A stretch of DNA of 64,000 nt from CAWBXL01 sp963837365 (GTDB taxonomy: Bacteria > Acidobacteriota > Terriglobia > Terriglobales > Acidobacteriaceae). The translations under genes and the position numbers were made by a program. The DNA lies in NCBI GenBank assembly GCA_963837365.1, contig CAWIMW010000002.1:1116001-1180000 (forward strand), written 5' to 3'. Positions 11,080 through 21,101 of the stretch are shown in pieces. Positions within the stretch are counted from its first letter, which is position 1. Each line of letters opens with the position of its first letter. The notes under the pieces were generated by a model. It saw nothing but the letters and a program-made list of their open reading frames with translations. It was not told the DNA's origin and did no database searches.

Positions 11080-13323
11080 ATGCGCCGCATTCTTTCTGCT
11101 CTTTTCGTCCTTGCCTTCATAGTTTCCGCATGCGCCCAGGACAAACATCCCTTCACCTTCGAAGACATGATGAAGCTCAAGCGGGTGGAGGAGCCGGTAC
11201 CCTCTCCCGATGGCAAGTGGGTACTGTTTGCCGCGGTGGATGTGGACTTGGCGGCCAACACCAAGACTCCGCATATCTGGATCGTGCCGCTGAGTCCGTA
11301 CCAGGCTGTCAAGGAACAAAAACAGATAGAGGGGATGCCTCGGAACGAATTTTCTTTGAAGGGCACGGGCTCAGAACGAATCCTCATCGCCGATCAAGAC
11401 GGCGACCGTCCGCGCTGGGCGCCAGATGGAAAGCGGTTTGCTTTCATCTCGACGAAGGAAGGCGGTTCGCAGGTTTGGATTGCGGATTTTGATAGCAGTG
11501 CTGGAACCGTGACCGGTGTGCACAAGTTCACGTCAATCGCTACTGAAGCCAGTGGAGAACTTTGGTCGCCGGACGGCAAAAACATTCTTTTTACTTCCGA
11601 TGTTTATCCCGAATGCGACGGCGCGCCCGATGCGGAAGCCGCCTGCAATGCCAAAAAAGCTGAAAGAAGCCGAGGAATCAAAAGTCAAAGCTCTAGGTCT
11701 TTGACCGTCTGCTGTATCGCCACTGGAATGCCTACAAAGGGGCAAGCGCACTCATCTCTTCGTCGCGAATGTCCCACCTGAGGTCTGAGCCAAGAATGAG
11801 ATAGTCAAACAATCTTTCCCCGCGACCTCACCCCCGGCGACTTCGATGCGCCTCCGTTCTCCCTCGGCGGGCAGGACAACTACGCCTTCTCGCCCGATGG
11901 GCAGGAGATTTGTTTCACCTCGAACCACGACAAGGTCGAGGCCACTTCCACCAACAACGATCTGTGGATTGTCTCCGTCAATGGAGGCCCGGCCAAGAAC
12001 ATCACCGCCGACAATCCCGCCAGCGACTCGACCCCGCTCTATTCGCCCGATGGCAAGTACATCGCCTACCGCGCCCAGCAGCGTCCGGGATACGAGAGCG
12101 ACCGCTTTCGGCTGATGCTGTATGACCGGAAGACGGGAGACAACCGCGAATGCTCACGGAAGATTTTGATCACTGGGTTGGGACTCTTGTTTGGGCGCCA
12201 GATTCTCAGCGCATTTACTTTCAGCAGAGGACAAAGGCGAGGCTCCGATCTTCTCACTTACTTTCGAAGCGACGGCCATAATCTTGAAGTGCGCTCGAAG
12301 ATCGTCGAACTTGGTCGAGGATCACTACGATGATCTCGTGCTCGCTCACGGTCTGGCTCCAGAACTTCTTTTCACGCGGATGTCCGTTCTCTTTCCGTCT
12401 GAAATCTATGCTGCAGCCCTTGAACCTCTCTCGGGTTGCCCAAGTGTGGCGGATTCGCGGTGGGGGAGACGTTTGCACAGATGGAGAACTAGCACGACCT
12501 CTAACTCACCTGAACGATACCGTCCTCTCCCAAGTCTCCATGTCCCCCCTCGAATCCTTCTGGTTCAGGGGCGCCAACGGCGACAAAGTCCAGGGCTTCC
12601 TGGTCCGCCCGCCCAACTTCGATCCCAACAAGAAATATCCGGTGAAGTTCATCATCCACGGCGGGCCGCAAGTTCCCATGGGCGATCAATGGAGCTACCG
12701 CTGGAACATGCAACTGTTCGCCGCCAACGGGTACGTGGTCATCTTCATCAACTTCCACGGCTCGCCCGGCTACGGACAGAAGTTCATTGACGCCATCAAC
12801 GGCGACTGGGGCGGCGCTCCCTTTGAAGACCTGATGAAGGGCCTCGACTACGCCGAGCAGCACTATCCGTTCATTGACAAAGACCGCGAGTGCGCCCTGG
12901 GCGCGAGCTACGGCGGATACATGATCAACTGGATCCTCGGCCACACCGACCGCTTCAAGTGCCTGGTCTCGCATGATGGCATGTTCAACACCACGTCCGC
13001 TTGGGGAACGACCGAGGAACTCTGGTTTCCCGAGTGGGAGTTCAAAGGGCACGCCGTACACCAACCGCGCCATGTACGACAAATGGTCTCCGCACCTGTT
13101 TGCGAACAACTTCAAAACACCAACGCTGGTGATCCACAGCCAGAAAGATTACCGGCTGGATGTGTCGGAGGGATTTCAGTTATTCACGACCCTGCAGCGT
13201 CTTGGCGTGCCGTCAAAGATGCTGTACTTCCCCGATGAAGGCCACTGGATATTAAAGCCACAGAATTCACAGCTCTGGTACAAGACAGTGAATGACTGGG
13301 TAGACCAGTGGGTAAAGAAGTAA
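11080..13323 (+). pseudogene. S9 family (prolyl oligopeptidase-type) peptidase, multiply frameshifted
   Basis: An S9 serine peptidase with a signal-like N terminus (MRRILSALFVLAFIVSACAQ) after an AAAGGAAA ribosome site. The WD40-like propeller is recognisable (PSPDGKWVLFAAVDVDL, RWAPDGKRFAFISTKEGG, YSPDGKYIAYRAQQRPGYES), as is the hydrolase domain (KYPVKFIIHGGP, nucleophile motif GASYGGYM, SQKDYRLDVSEG, DEGHWIL), so the triad is still encoded. Reading frame changes occur near 11655, 11700, 11740, 11780-11815, 12150, 12225, 12270, 12330, 12400-12440 and 13045, with an in-frame TGA near 11778. Almost all lesions are one-base indels. Either the gene is decaying or this stretch has a poor consensus. 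Inverted repeat A copies flank it. Confidence 0.85.
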
Positions 13324-13327
13324 TCTT

Positions 13328-13446
13328 TGTCATGTTGAGCGGAGCCGGCGCGAATGCGACGGCGGAGTCGAAACACCCCTACCTTTCCGCAGCCCGTGGT
13401 AGCTATAGGGGTTCTTCGCGCCAAAGAACGGCGCTCAGAATGACAA
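13328..13446 (-). repeat. Dispersed intergenic repeat, family A copy 2 (inverted)
   Basis: Reverse-complement copy of the repeat at 10661-10777: GTCATGTTGAGCGGAGCC, TGCGACGGCGGAGTCGAAAC, CTATAGGGGTTCTTCGCG and GCGCTCAGAATGAC are shared, while the centre differs. It begins a few bases after the stop codon of the S9 peptidase gene, where a transcription terminator might be expected. Confidence 0.85.
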
Positions 13447-13599
13447 GGGTTTGAAATCTGATGAGGTAAACGCAGGGCCGCGATGGCGCCGTACGCTCCC
13501 TTTCGACAGTAACCCACTGCACCTTTTTTGTTGCATTTTCACACTCCTGCAATATTCTCAACCTAAGATCGAAAGCTGAACTGTCACGGAGCCCGCAGA

Positions 13600-14109
13600 A
13601 TGGGAGCACGTAGTTTGTCGAAATACGCTCTGCCTCTCCAGGTAGCCGCAGTCTGCTACCGTCGCCGCAATGCCTCCGTAGAATTCCTGTTGGTCAACAC
13701 CAACGGCGGCAACAAGTGGACCTTCCCTAAAGGCGCTCCTGAACCCAACATGTCGCACAGCCAGGCCGCTGAACAAGAAGCGTTCGAAGAAGCCGGGGCC
13801 CACGGCCACATCGAGCCACGACACTTTCACGTCTACACTCATTCCAAAGGAGTCTTCTGGAAGCCACCCGGAGTGCAGGAGTTCGCGGTGAAAGCGTTTC
13901 TGATGGAAGTCGAGCATGCAGGCCATCCCCAGGAAGGTATGCGCAACCCAACCTGGTTCTCCCCGGTAGATGCGAAGAAGACTTTGGCCAAAGGGCGAGA
14001 AGTGAAGTACGCGAAAGAGCTGCAAGCGGTAGTGGATCGGGCGCTACAGGAAATTGGGGCCTCTCCAATCCCTCGGCCCACTGAAAACCAGCCACGGCAG
14101 TTCAGGTAG
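13600..14109 (+). CDS. NUDIX-fold hydrolase with atypical Nudix box
   Basis: A single-domain NUDIX protein of 169 residues. The fold is indicated by VAAVCYRRRNASVEFLLVNT and GNKWTFPKGAPEPNMSH, followed by AAEQEAFEEAGAHG. The consensus Nudix box has Glu six residues after the first Gly and Arg before the catalytic Glu; here these are Met and Gln, while the EEAG metal-binding core is kept. Activity on a nucleoside-diphosphate-X substrate is therefore plausible but not certain. GVQEFAVKAFLMEVEHAG and WFSPVDAKKTL complete the fold. The gene is separated from the S9 peptidase remnant by repeat A and converges on a VapC-like gene, overlapping its 3' end by about eight bases. Confidence 0.82.
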   Translation: MGARSLSKYALPLQVAAVCYRRRNASVEFLLVNTNGGNKWTFPKGAPEPNMSHSQAAEQEAFEEAGAHGHIEPRHFHVYTHSKGVFWKPPGVQEFAVKAFLMEVEHAGHPQEGMRNPTWFSPVDAKKTLAKGREVKYAKELQAVVDRALQEIGASPIPRPTENQPRQFR

Positions 14110-14527
14110 TCTTCAATCCTGCGGCTTGTGCGAATTTTTCCTGCCTCTGATCGAAGGTCCAGAATCTCTCCGCTTTCAGTTCCAGCGCAGAGGCCACGTG
14201 CAAAGTGTCCAGTGTGCGAGTGCCAAAGCGGGCCGTGTGTTTCCGCGCAAGTTGCGTGCAGACTTCCCACGCATGTTCGGGAAATGCCGCGGCCCGCCAA
14301 ATTCCCTGCGACACATGTTGATGAAATTTCTGCACCAGCCGGTCTGATTCCTGGCGCAAGATTTCTTTGCGAAACACATGTTGTTCGAGGGCATGCGTCC
14401 ACTCTGCCACATGCAGAGGGGTAATCCAAAGGACGGGTCGCGCAGCCAGGCGACGCTCGGCCTCTGAGGTGTGTTTATCTGTGAGATACAGTGAGACGAA
14501 GAAAGACGTGTCGGCGTAGATACTCAA
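14102..14527 (-). CDS. vapC: VapC-like PIN domain toxin
   Basis: A 141-residue PIN-domain ribonuclease. Acidic residues expected at the metal site are present: D6 in MSIYADTSFFVSLYL, a Glu in TPLHVAEWTHALEQ, an Asp in TRTLDTLHVASALEL and the late Asp in FWTFDQRQEKFAQAAG. The start codon is TTG, and it overlaps the stop of the upstream antitoxin by four bases (TTGA), which suggests translational coupling. In this family the toxin cleaves tRNA or rRNA and is held inactive by its partner. The RNA target cannot be told from sequence. Confidence 0.88.
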   Translation of the reverse strand: MSIYADTSFFVSLYLTDKHTSEAERRLAARPVLWITPLHVAEWTHALEQHVFRKEILRQESDRLVQKFHQHVSQGIWRAAAFPEHAWEVCTQLARKHTARFGTRTLDTLHVASALELKAERFWTFDQRQEKFAQAAGLKTT

Positions 14528-14760
14528 TAGCGCCCGCGCTCCTCAACCACCACATCCGCTCCCGGCAAGGTACGATCACCTAGAATTTCCTGACGCATGG
14601 CGGTGAAGTCCGGCCAGTCGCCGGGCTGTGGCGATGCTCCTTCAGGAACAATCCGGGCGATGACTTCATCCCGCTCCCGCAGCTCCACCGTCTTGCCGGC
14701 CCGTAGCCAGGCTTTGAGACGGCGGGTATCGCGGAGCTGGCGGATGTTTACGCTGGGCAT
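14524..14760 (-). CDS. vapB: VapB/Phd-type antitoxin
   Basis: A 78-residue antitoxin starting MPSVNIRQLRDTRRLK. The N-terminal part resembles the DNA-binding half of Phd/YefM or VapB proteins (GKTVELRERDEVIARIVPEG), and the tail (TAMRQEILGDRTLPGADVVVEE) would wrap the toxin. I chose the ATG at 14760 because a palindromic operator sits just upstream, and longer in-frame starts would run through it. It is followed directly by the PIN toxin with a four-base overlap. Confidence 0.85.
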   Translation of the reverse strand: MPSVNIRQLRDTRRLKAWLRAGKTVELRERDEVIARIVPEGASPQPGDWPDFTAMRQEILGDRTLPGADVVVEERGRY

Positions 14761-14767
14761 AATATGA

Positions 14768-14790
14768 ATGTGCCACAACATGTGGCACAT
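14768..14790. promoter_or_regulatory. Palindromic operator of the VapBC module
   Basis: A perfect inverted repeat with arms ATGTGCCACA and TGTGGCACAT and a three-base spacer ACA. It ends eight bases before the antitoxin start codon, the usual place for the site bound by the antitoxin or the antitoxin-toxin complex to repress the operon. Confidence 0.75.
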
Positions 14791-14888
14791 TGTCAAATTA
14801 CCAAGTCCCCACACTCCTTTGTACCGGCGGGGCCTAACCTGCCCAACAGGGAGGCAGGCGCCTCTCATGAGACGATAGAACCAGCCTC

Positions 14889-16814
<1,926 letters not shown>

Positions 16815-16937
16815 TGTAGGGCGGGCACTCCTGCCCTCCCTGCTTGCAGCGCCGTGCATTTGTCGGCTGTCGATTTCGCTAAACGCCATGCTTCCCGGAC
16901 ACTGCCGGCAGGGCGGACAGCAGTGTCCGCCCTACAC
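16815..16937. repeat. Palindromic intergenic repeat, family C copy 1
   Basis: Starts TGTAGGGCGGGCACTCCTGC and ends GGCGGACAGCAGTGTCCGCC then CTACACC, so the two ends are imperfect inverted complements. It begins at the stop codon of the ABC-F gene. A related copy is at 44932-45080. Confidence 0.8.
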
Positions 16938-17077
16938 CTTAGAAATTTCTCATCCGGTCACGTTCTTCCGTAACCTCCTCAAAGTACAGCCCGCGTGACA
17001 TATTCGGAGTAACCTAGGGCGAAAGCCATAGATCACTTGTAGAGAGCGCGTCACCGCACTCGGGAAGCCAAAGCCAA

Positions 17078-17548
17078 ATGTTGCAACCATCGGAAAGCCA
17101 GAAGCCCCAAAATTCCCCAAGGACCATCTCTTATGCTCCCGTCAGCGTGAGCAACAGCCCATTGGAGCAAGCTACCATTGGCCAATCAGTCGTGATTAAA
17201 GGTGAAGTTACTGGTGCGGAAGCGCTTTATATTGACGGCCGCATCGAGGGCAGCATCAGCGTGCCCGGCCATCGCGTCACGGTCGGCCGCCACGGTTCCA
17301 TCCAGGCCAACATCAATGCCCGTGAAGTAGTGATCATGGGCAAAGTGAATGGAAACGTAGAGTGTGTTGACCGGCTCGACATTCGCGGTGAAGGTTCGCT
17401 TACAGGAGACGTCATCACCCAGCGCATCAGCGTGGAAGATGGCGCGTTGATGAAAGGCAGCATCCAGGTCCGGAACGCAGAATCCAAGGTTGAAAACAAA
17501 GCCCTGGTTCAGCAGCCCAAGGCCATGGGAGCCACCGCCGGCGCATAA
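17078..17548 (+). CDS. Bactofilin (polymer-forming cytoskeletal protein)
   Basis: A 156-residue bactofilin: a disordered N-terminal tail (about 1-38), then a right-handed beta-helix with repeats of six-residue turns (VVIKGEVTGAEALYIDGRIEGSI, given as GEVTGAEALYIDGRIEGSI; VTVGRHGSIQANINAREVVI; GKVNGNVECVDRLDIRG; GSLTGDVITQRISVEDGA). Bactofilins polymerise without nucleotide and scaffold cell-shape or envelope proteins at the membrane. The gene stands alone, with a strong hairpin terminator after it. Confidence 0.93.
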   Translation: MLQPSESQKPQNSPRTISYAPVSVSNSPLEQATIGQSVVIKGEVTGAEALYIDGRIEGSISVPGHRVTVGRHGSIQANINAREVVIMGKVNGNVECVDRLDIRGEGSLTGDVITQRISVEDGALMKGSIQVRNAESKVENKALVQQPKAMGATAGA

Positions 17549-17570
17549 GGTCTCAAATAGATTGCGGTGA

Positions 17571-17603
17571 AAGGCACGTCTTGCGACGTGCCTTATTTCT
17601 TTT
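17571..17603 (+). terminator. Rho-independent terminator after bactofilin
   Basis: A perfect ten-base stem AAGGCACGTC/GACGTGCCTT with loop TTGC, followed by ATTTCTTTT. It overlaps the last codons of the convergent msrB gene. Confidence 0.8.
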
Positions 17604-17997
17604 CAGTGGGTTTCAAATCTAACGAAGCGGAATTCATGCAGAAGCGCAAGCCGGTCGGCGTCGGTCCATCTTCAAACACATGTCCCAGATGGGCATCGCA
17701 CTTGGCGCAGCGTACTTCCGTCCGCACCATCCCGTAAGCTTGGTCAGTATGGGTGTCCACTGCGCCCTCTTGCACCGGTTCATAGAAGCTAGGCCAGCCG
17801 GTACCGGAATCGAACTTGGTGTCCGAACTGAACAAAGGTTCACCACAGCAGACGCAGTTATAAGTTCCTTTGTCTTTGGTGTTCCAGTATTTTCCAGTAA
17901 AAGCCCGTTCCGTTCCGGCTTGCCGGGCTACCTGATATTGTTCCGGCGACAATTGGTGTTTCCATTCCTGTTCGGTCTTGGTCACTTTTTCAGACAT
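17593..17997 (-). CDS. msrB: Peptide-methionine (R)-S-oxide reductase MsrB
   Basis: Repairs the R-epimer of methionine sulfoxide in proteins. It has two CxxC zinc sites (CVCCGEPLF and CAKCDAHLGHVFEDGP), the substrate pocket motif FDSGTGWPSFYEP and the catalytic Cys in GLRFCMNSASL. Length (134 residues) is normal for a free-standing MsrB without signal peptide, so it is cytoplasmic. The flavin-reductase-like gene 43 bases upstream is on the same strand and may be cotranscribed. Confidence 0.97.
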   Translation of the reverse strand: MSEKVTKTEQEWKHQLSPEQYQVARQAGTERAFTGKYWNTKDKGTYNCVCCGEPLFSSDTKFDSGTGWPSFYEPVQEGAVDTHTDQAYGMVRTEVRCAKCDAHLGHVFEDGPTPTGLRFCMNSASLDLKPTEKK

Positions 17998-18040
17998 AGG
18001 TCCTCAATCCATTAGATACTGGCTCGACCGGAAGGTTTCA

Positions 18041-18535
18041 TCACAGATCAGGCCCAATTTCCCGGTATTGCCCGCGGAAAAACAGCAGCGGATCACCTTC
18101 CCGCACCACCACATCTTCTACCGCCGCGATGAAGATGGTGTGGTCCCCCGCGTCCTGCACCGTATGCAGCTTGCACTCCAGATAAGCCAGCGCACCGCGC
18201 AGAACCGGAGTTCCATGCGAAGTCCGGTCAAACCGCGCACCCGCCTGCTCCTCCGCTTTGTCGTGATCACGTTCCGACCGGGCGTAATAATCGGAAATCG
18301 CCTTTTGGTCCACAGCCAGGACGTTGACCCCAAACCGCTTCCGGGCGTGAAGGTGAGCATGGGTCCGCGCTTTACGGTCTACGCAAACCAGCACCAACAA
18401 AGGATCCAGAGAGACCGAAGCGAAAGCATTGGCGGTCATGCCGTGCACTCCACCTTCGTCATCGACGGTGATAATCGTGACCCCGGTGGCGAAATGCCCC
18501 ATGGCACGGCGGAATTCGTCCTGACTGGCGCTCAT
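18041..18535 (-). CDS. Flavin reductase family (FMN-binding split-barrel) protein
   Basis: A 164-residue protein of the flavin reductase-like fold: MGHFATGVTIITVDDEGGVHG, GMTANAFASVSLDPLLVLVC, FGVNVLAVDQKAISDYYA, LAYLECKLHTVQDAGDHTIF and PLLFFRGQYREI. Family members use NAD(P)H to reduce FMN/FAD for partner monooxygenases or bind flavin in other reductases. It lies divergent from cofG, only about 120 bases away, and next to msrB. No monooxygenase partner is seen nearby, so a link to F420 or flavin chemistry is possible but inferred. Confidence 0.88.
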   Translation of the reverse strand: MSASQDEFRRAMGHFATGVTIITVDDEGGVHGMTANAFASVSLDPLLVLVCVDRKARTHAHLHARKRFGVNVLAVDQKAISDYYARSERDHDKAEEQAGARFDRTSHGTPVLRGALAYLECKLHTVQDAGDHTIFIAAVEDVVVREGDPLLFFRGQYREIGPDL

Positions 18536-18655
18536 GTCCTCAGAAGTTTTAACACGCGGGCCGGGAAAAGGAAAAAACCATCGCGAAACTATCCGCGCAA
18601 ATATTGGACGGAGACAATGACCGATCCGGTATGATTTTCGTATTCTCAGTCAGGG

Positions 18656-19867
18656 ATGGGGTTTGTGATCGCCGCAAATACAATCGCAGCACGGCAATCC
18701 TGCTTGGATAGGGATGCGTGTCTGCATCAACTCGAAGCCGGAGCGCCGCTCTCCCGGGAAGCCGCCTGTGGGTTGTTGCGTGTCGAAGATGAAGACCTAC
18801 CCAGGCTGTTGGCCTCGGCCCGTGCGGCTAAAGAGCGCTTCAAGCCCAGGACGATCACGTACTCCCGCAAAGTTTTCATTCCCCTGACCAATCTCTGTCG
18901 CGACTACTGTGGCTACTGCATCTTCCGCCGCGATCCCGGACAACCAGGCGCGCACACTATGACACCCGACGAAGTTCTGCACGTCGCGCGTGAGGGAGAA
19001 AAGCTGGGCTGCGCTGAGGCCCTCTTCAGCCTGGGAGACAAGCCGGAGTTGCTGTTCCCCGAGATGCGCGAGACCTTAAAGCGGCTGGGATACAACTCGA
19101 CGCTTCACTATCTCGAAGCCATGTGCGAGTTGATTCTGCGAGAGACCACGCTGTTGCCGCATCCCAATCCTGGCTTACTGAGCGCCGAATGGATCGCCCG
19201 GTTGGCCAGAGTCTCGCCAAGCATGGGTTTGATGCTGGAGACGACAAATGCCTCGTTGCTGGCGCAGGGTAAAGCCCACGATAACGCTCCCGACAAACTC
19301 CCAGCCAAACGCCTGCGCACAATTGAAGAAGCCGGAAGGCAAAATGTTCCCTTCACCACCGGATTGTTGATCGGTATCGGTGAATCTCTGGAAGACCGGG
19401 TGGACACACTGCTGGCTATCCGCGACATGCACCGCCGCTACGGACACATTCAGGAAGTAATCGTGCAAAATTTCCGCGTGAAGCCGGGCATACCCATGGG
19501 TCATTGGCCGGAGCCGACTCTCGGGGACATGCTACGGACCGTGGCAGTTGCCCGCCTGTTGATGCCCGACCTGAACATCCAGGCCCCTCCGAATTTGTCC
19601 GCGCCGTACTACGACGACCTGCTCGACGCGGGAATCAACGACTGGGGAGGAATCTCGCCCTTGACTCCGGACTTCATCAATCCGGAAAAGCCGTGGCCGC
19701 ATCTGGATGCGCTGGAAGCGCGCACCAACGCCAAGGGCTTCGCCCTGCATCAACGTCTCCCCGTCTATCCGGAATTCGTGCCGCAGGTGGCATCGGGAAC
19801 GGGCCTGCTGGCCGAAAGAGTCCGCGCCGCCGCAGGCGACGAAGGCCTCGCCCGGAGCGCGGCGTGA
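18656..19867 (+). CDS. cofG: CofG, FO synthase subunit (7,8-didemethyl-8-hydroxy-5-deazariboflavin synthase)
   Basis: Radical SAM enzyme that with CofH builds the deazaflavin FO, the chromophore of coenzyme F420. The 4Fe-4S motif is C81-x3-C85-x2-C88 (LCRDYCGYCIFRRDPG). Typical CofG segments follow: TPDEVLHVAREGEKLGC, EALFSLGDKPE, YNSTLHYLEAMC, PSMGLMLETTNASL, FTTGLLIGIGESLEDRVDT, EVIVQNFRVKPG, NIQAPPNLSAPYYDDLLDAG and INDWGGISPLTPDFINPEK. At 403 residues it is a separate subunit, not a FbiC-type fusion. It starts the first block of the F420 locus; cofD follows after about 200 bases. Confidence 0.95.
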   Translation: MGFVIAANTIAARQSCLDRDACLHQLEAGAPLSREAACGLLRVEDEDLPRLLASARAAKERFKPRTITYSRKVFIPLTNLCRDYCGYCIFRRDPGQPGAHTMTPDEVLHVAREGEKLGCAEALFSLGDKPELLFPEMRETLKRLGYNSTLHYLEAMCELILRETTLLPHPNPGLLSAEWIARLARVSPSMGLMLETTNASLLAQGKAHDNAPDKLPAKRLRTIEEAGRQNVPFTTGLLIGIGESLEDRVDTLLAIRDMHRRYGHIQEVIVQNFRVKPGIPMGHWPEPTLGDMLRTVAVARLLMPDLNIQAPPNLSAPYYDDLLDAGINDWGGISPLTPDFINPEKPWPHLDALEARTNAKGFALHQRLPVYPEFVPQVASGTGLLAERVRAAAGDEGLARSAA

Positions 19868-19924
19868 TCAAATTGGCGAAAAGCTGTTTGGCACCAACAG
19901 CCGCGAAGCGGCGCAAGAATGCAG

Positions 19925-19963
19925 CCCAGGGCGAAGGGCGTGGTGTTGGCCCTTCGCCCTGGG
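19925..19963. repeat. Perfect 15-bp hairpin between cofG and cofD
   Basis: Arms CCCAGGGCGAAGGGC and GCCCTTCGCCCTGGG are exact complements around a nine-base loop. There is no T-run after it. It sits in a 200-base spacer that I otherwise cannot explain (AAGCGGCGCAAGAATG on one side, CGAAGGGGCGAAAG on the other), which looks like a dispersed intergenic repeat. It could also slow transcription into cofD. Confidence 0.7.
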
Positions 19964-20066
19964 TCAGGAACGCAAACGAGCAAGCCCCGAAGGGGCGAAA
20001 GAAACAAGCGCGACTCGGCATCAAAATCACGCGCCGAACGACTCACACTTTGACTGAACCAAACCC

Positions 20067-20987
20067 ATGATCACCATCCTCACCGGCGGAACCGGCGGCG
20101 CCAAGTTCGTGGACGGCCTCCGCAAAGTCGTCCCTCCCGGCGAACTCACTCTCATCGTCAACACCGGCGACGACTTCGAATGCTGGGGCCTGCACATCTC
20201 GCCCGACGTAGACTCCATCACCTACGTTCTTGCAAACATGCTAAGCAAAGACCGCGGCTGGGGAGTCGATGGCGACACCTTCCAGTGCCTGGAAGCCATG
20301 CGACGACTAGGCCAGCCTGCATGGTTCCAAATTGGCGACCGTGATTTGTCCACGCATCTGCTGCGTACTCACCTTCTGCGCGAAGGCAAAACGCTCAGTG
20401 GAGCCACAGCAGAAATCACAAAAAATCTGGGGATTGAATCGGCTGTTCTGCCCATGACCAACTCGCCAGTCGAAACCCGCGTCACTATCCCCGCAGGAGA
20501 AATCAGTTTTCAGGATTACTTTGTCAAACGCCGCTTTCGCGATCCGGTAAATTCAGTAAATTTTTCCGGAGCCGAGAATGCAACTCCCGCACCGGGAGTC
20601 ATTGATGCAATTCTGTCAGCAAAAATGGTTTTGCTGGCGCCAAGCAACCCCATAACCAGCATCGGCCCAATCCTGGCAGTGCCCGGCATACGCGAAGCTC
20701 TCCACCAAACCCCAGCGCCCATAGTTGCGGTAAGCCCCATCGTCGGCGAAGCAGCCATCTCCGGCCCGGCGGGCGCGCTCATGGCCGCGCAAGGACTCCC
20801 AGTCTCCGCCGCAGGAGTAGCCCAAGCCTACGCGGACTTCTTGGATGTCCTGACCGTGGACTCGCAAGATGCGGAACTTCCGCGTCCGGCCAGCGTGCAG
20901 GTCCACGCCACCAACATCATCATGAAATCGGATGAGGAACGGGTCGCTTTAGCGAGTGCTGTTCTCTCCGCAGTGGCGCAGGTCTGA
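20067..20987 (+). CDS. cofD: CofD, 2-phospho-L-lactate (or phosphoenolpyruvyl) transferase
   Basis: Transfers the nucleotide-activated three-carbon acid made by CofC to FO, giving F420-0 or its dehydro form. The N terminus ITILTGGTGGAKFVDGL is the conserved nucleotide-binding loop. Further CofD motifs: IVNTGDDFECWGLHISPD, DSITYVLANMLSKDRGWGV, WFQIGDRDLSTHLLRT, VETRVTIPAGEISFQDYFV and LAPSNPITSIGPILAVPGIR. At 306 residues it has normal length. It is the last gene of the first F420 block; a convergent diguanylate cyclase follows. Confidence 0.95.
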   Translation: MITILTGGTGGAKFVDGLRKVVPPGELTLIVNTGDDFECWGLHISPDVDSITYVLANMLSKDRGWGVDGDTFQCLEAMRRLGQPAWFQIGDRDLSTHLLRTHLLREGKTLSGATAEITKNLGIESAVLPMTNSPVETRVTIPAGEISFQDYFVKRRFRDPVNSVNFSGAENATPAPGVIDAILSAKMVLLAPSNPITSIGPILAVPGIREALHQTPAPIVAVSPIVGEAAISGPAGALMAAQGLPVSAAGVAQAYADFLDVLTVDSQDAELPRPASVQVHATNIIMKSDEERVALASAVLSAVAQV

Positions 20988-21101
20988 ATCTCTATCGCTT
21001 CCCCGACTTTGACGCGAGGACGAACTCGCGTTAGTTGAGGGGGCCTGATCAATCGTAGTGGCGCAGGGGGTTGTTGCCCGGAAGGACGGGTGGCCCAGGC
21101 C

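Noticed and set aside
10601..11387. Overlapping minus-strand frames around the hairpin element
   Set aside because: They cross repeat A and the long inverted arms, and one overlaps the start of the S9 peptidase; no coding evidence.
19504..20070. 188-codon plus-strand frame overlapping cofG and the cofG-cofD spacer
   Set aside because: It lies in another frame of cofG and continues through the spacer hairpin repeat; no family resemblance.
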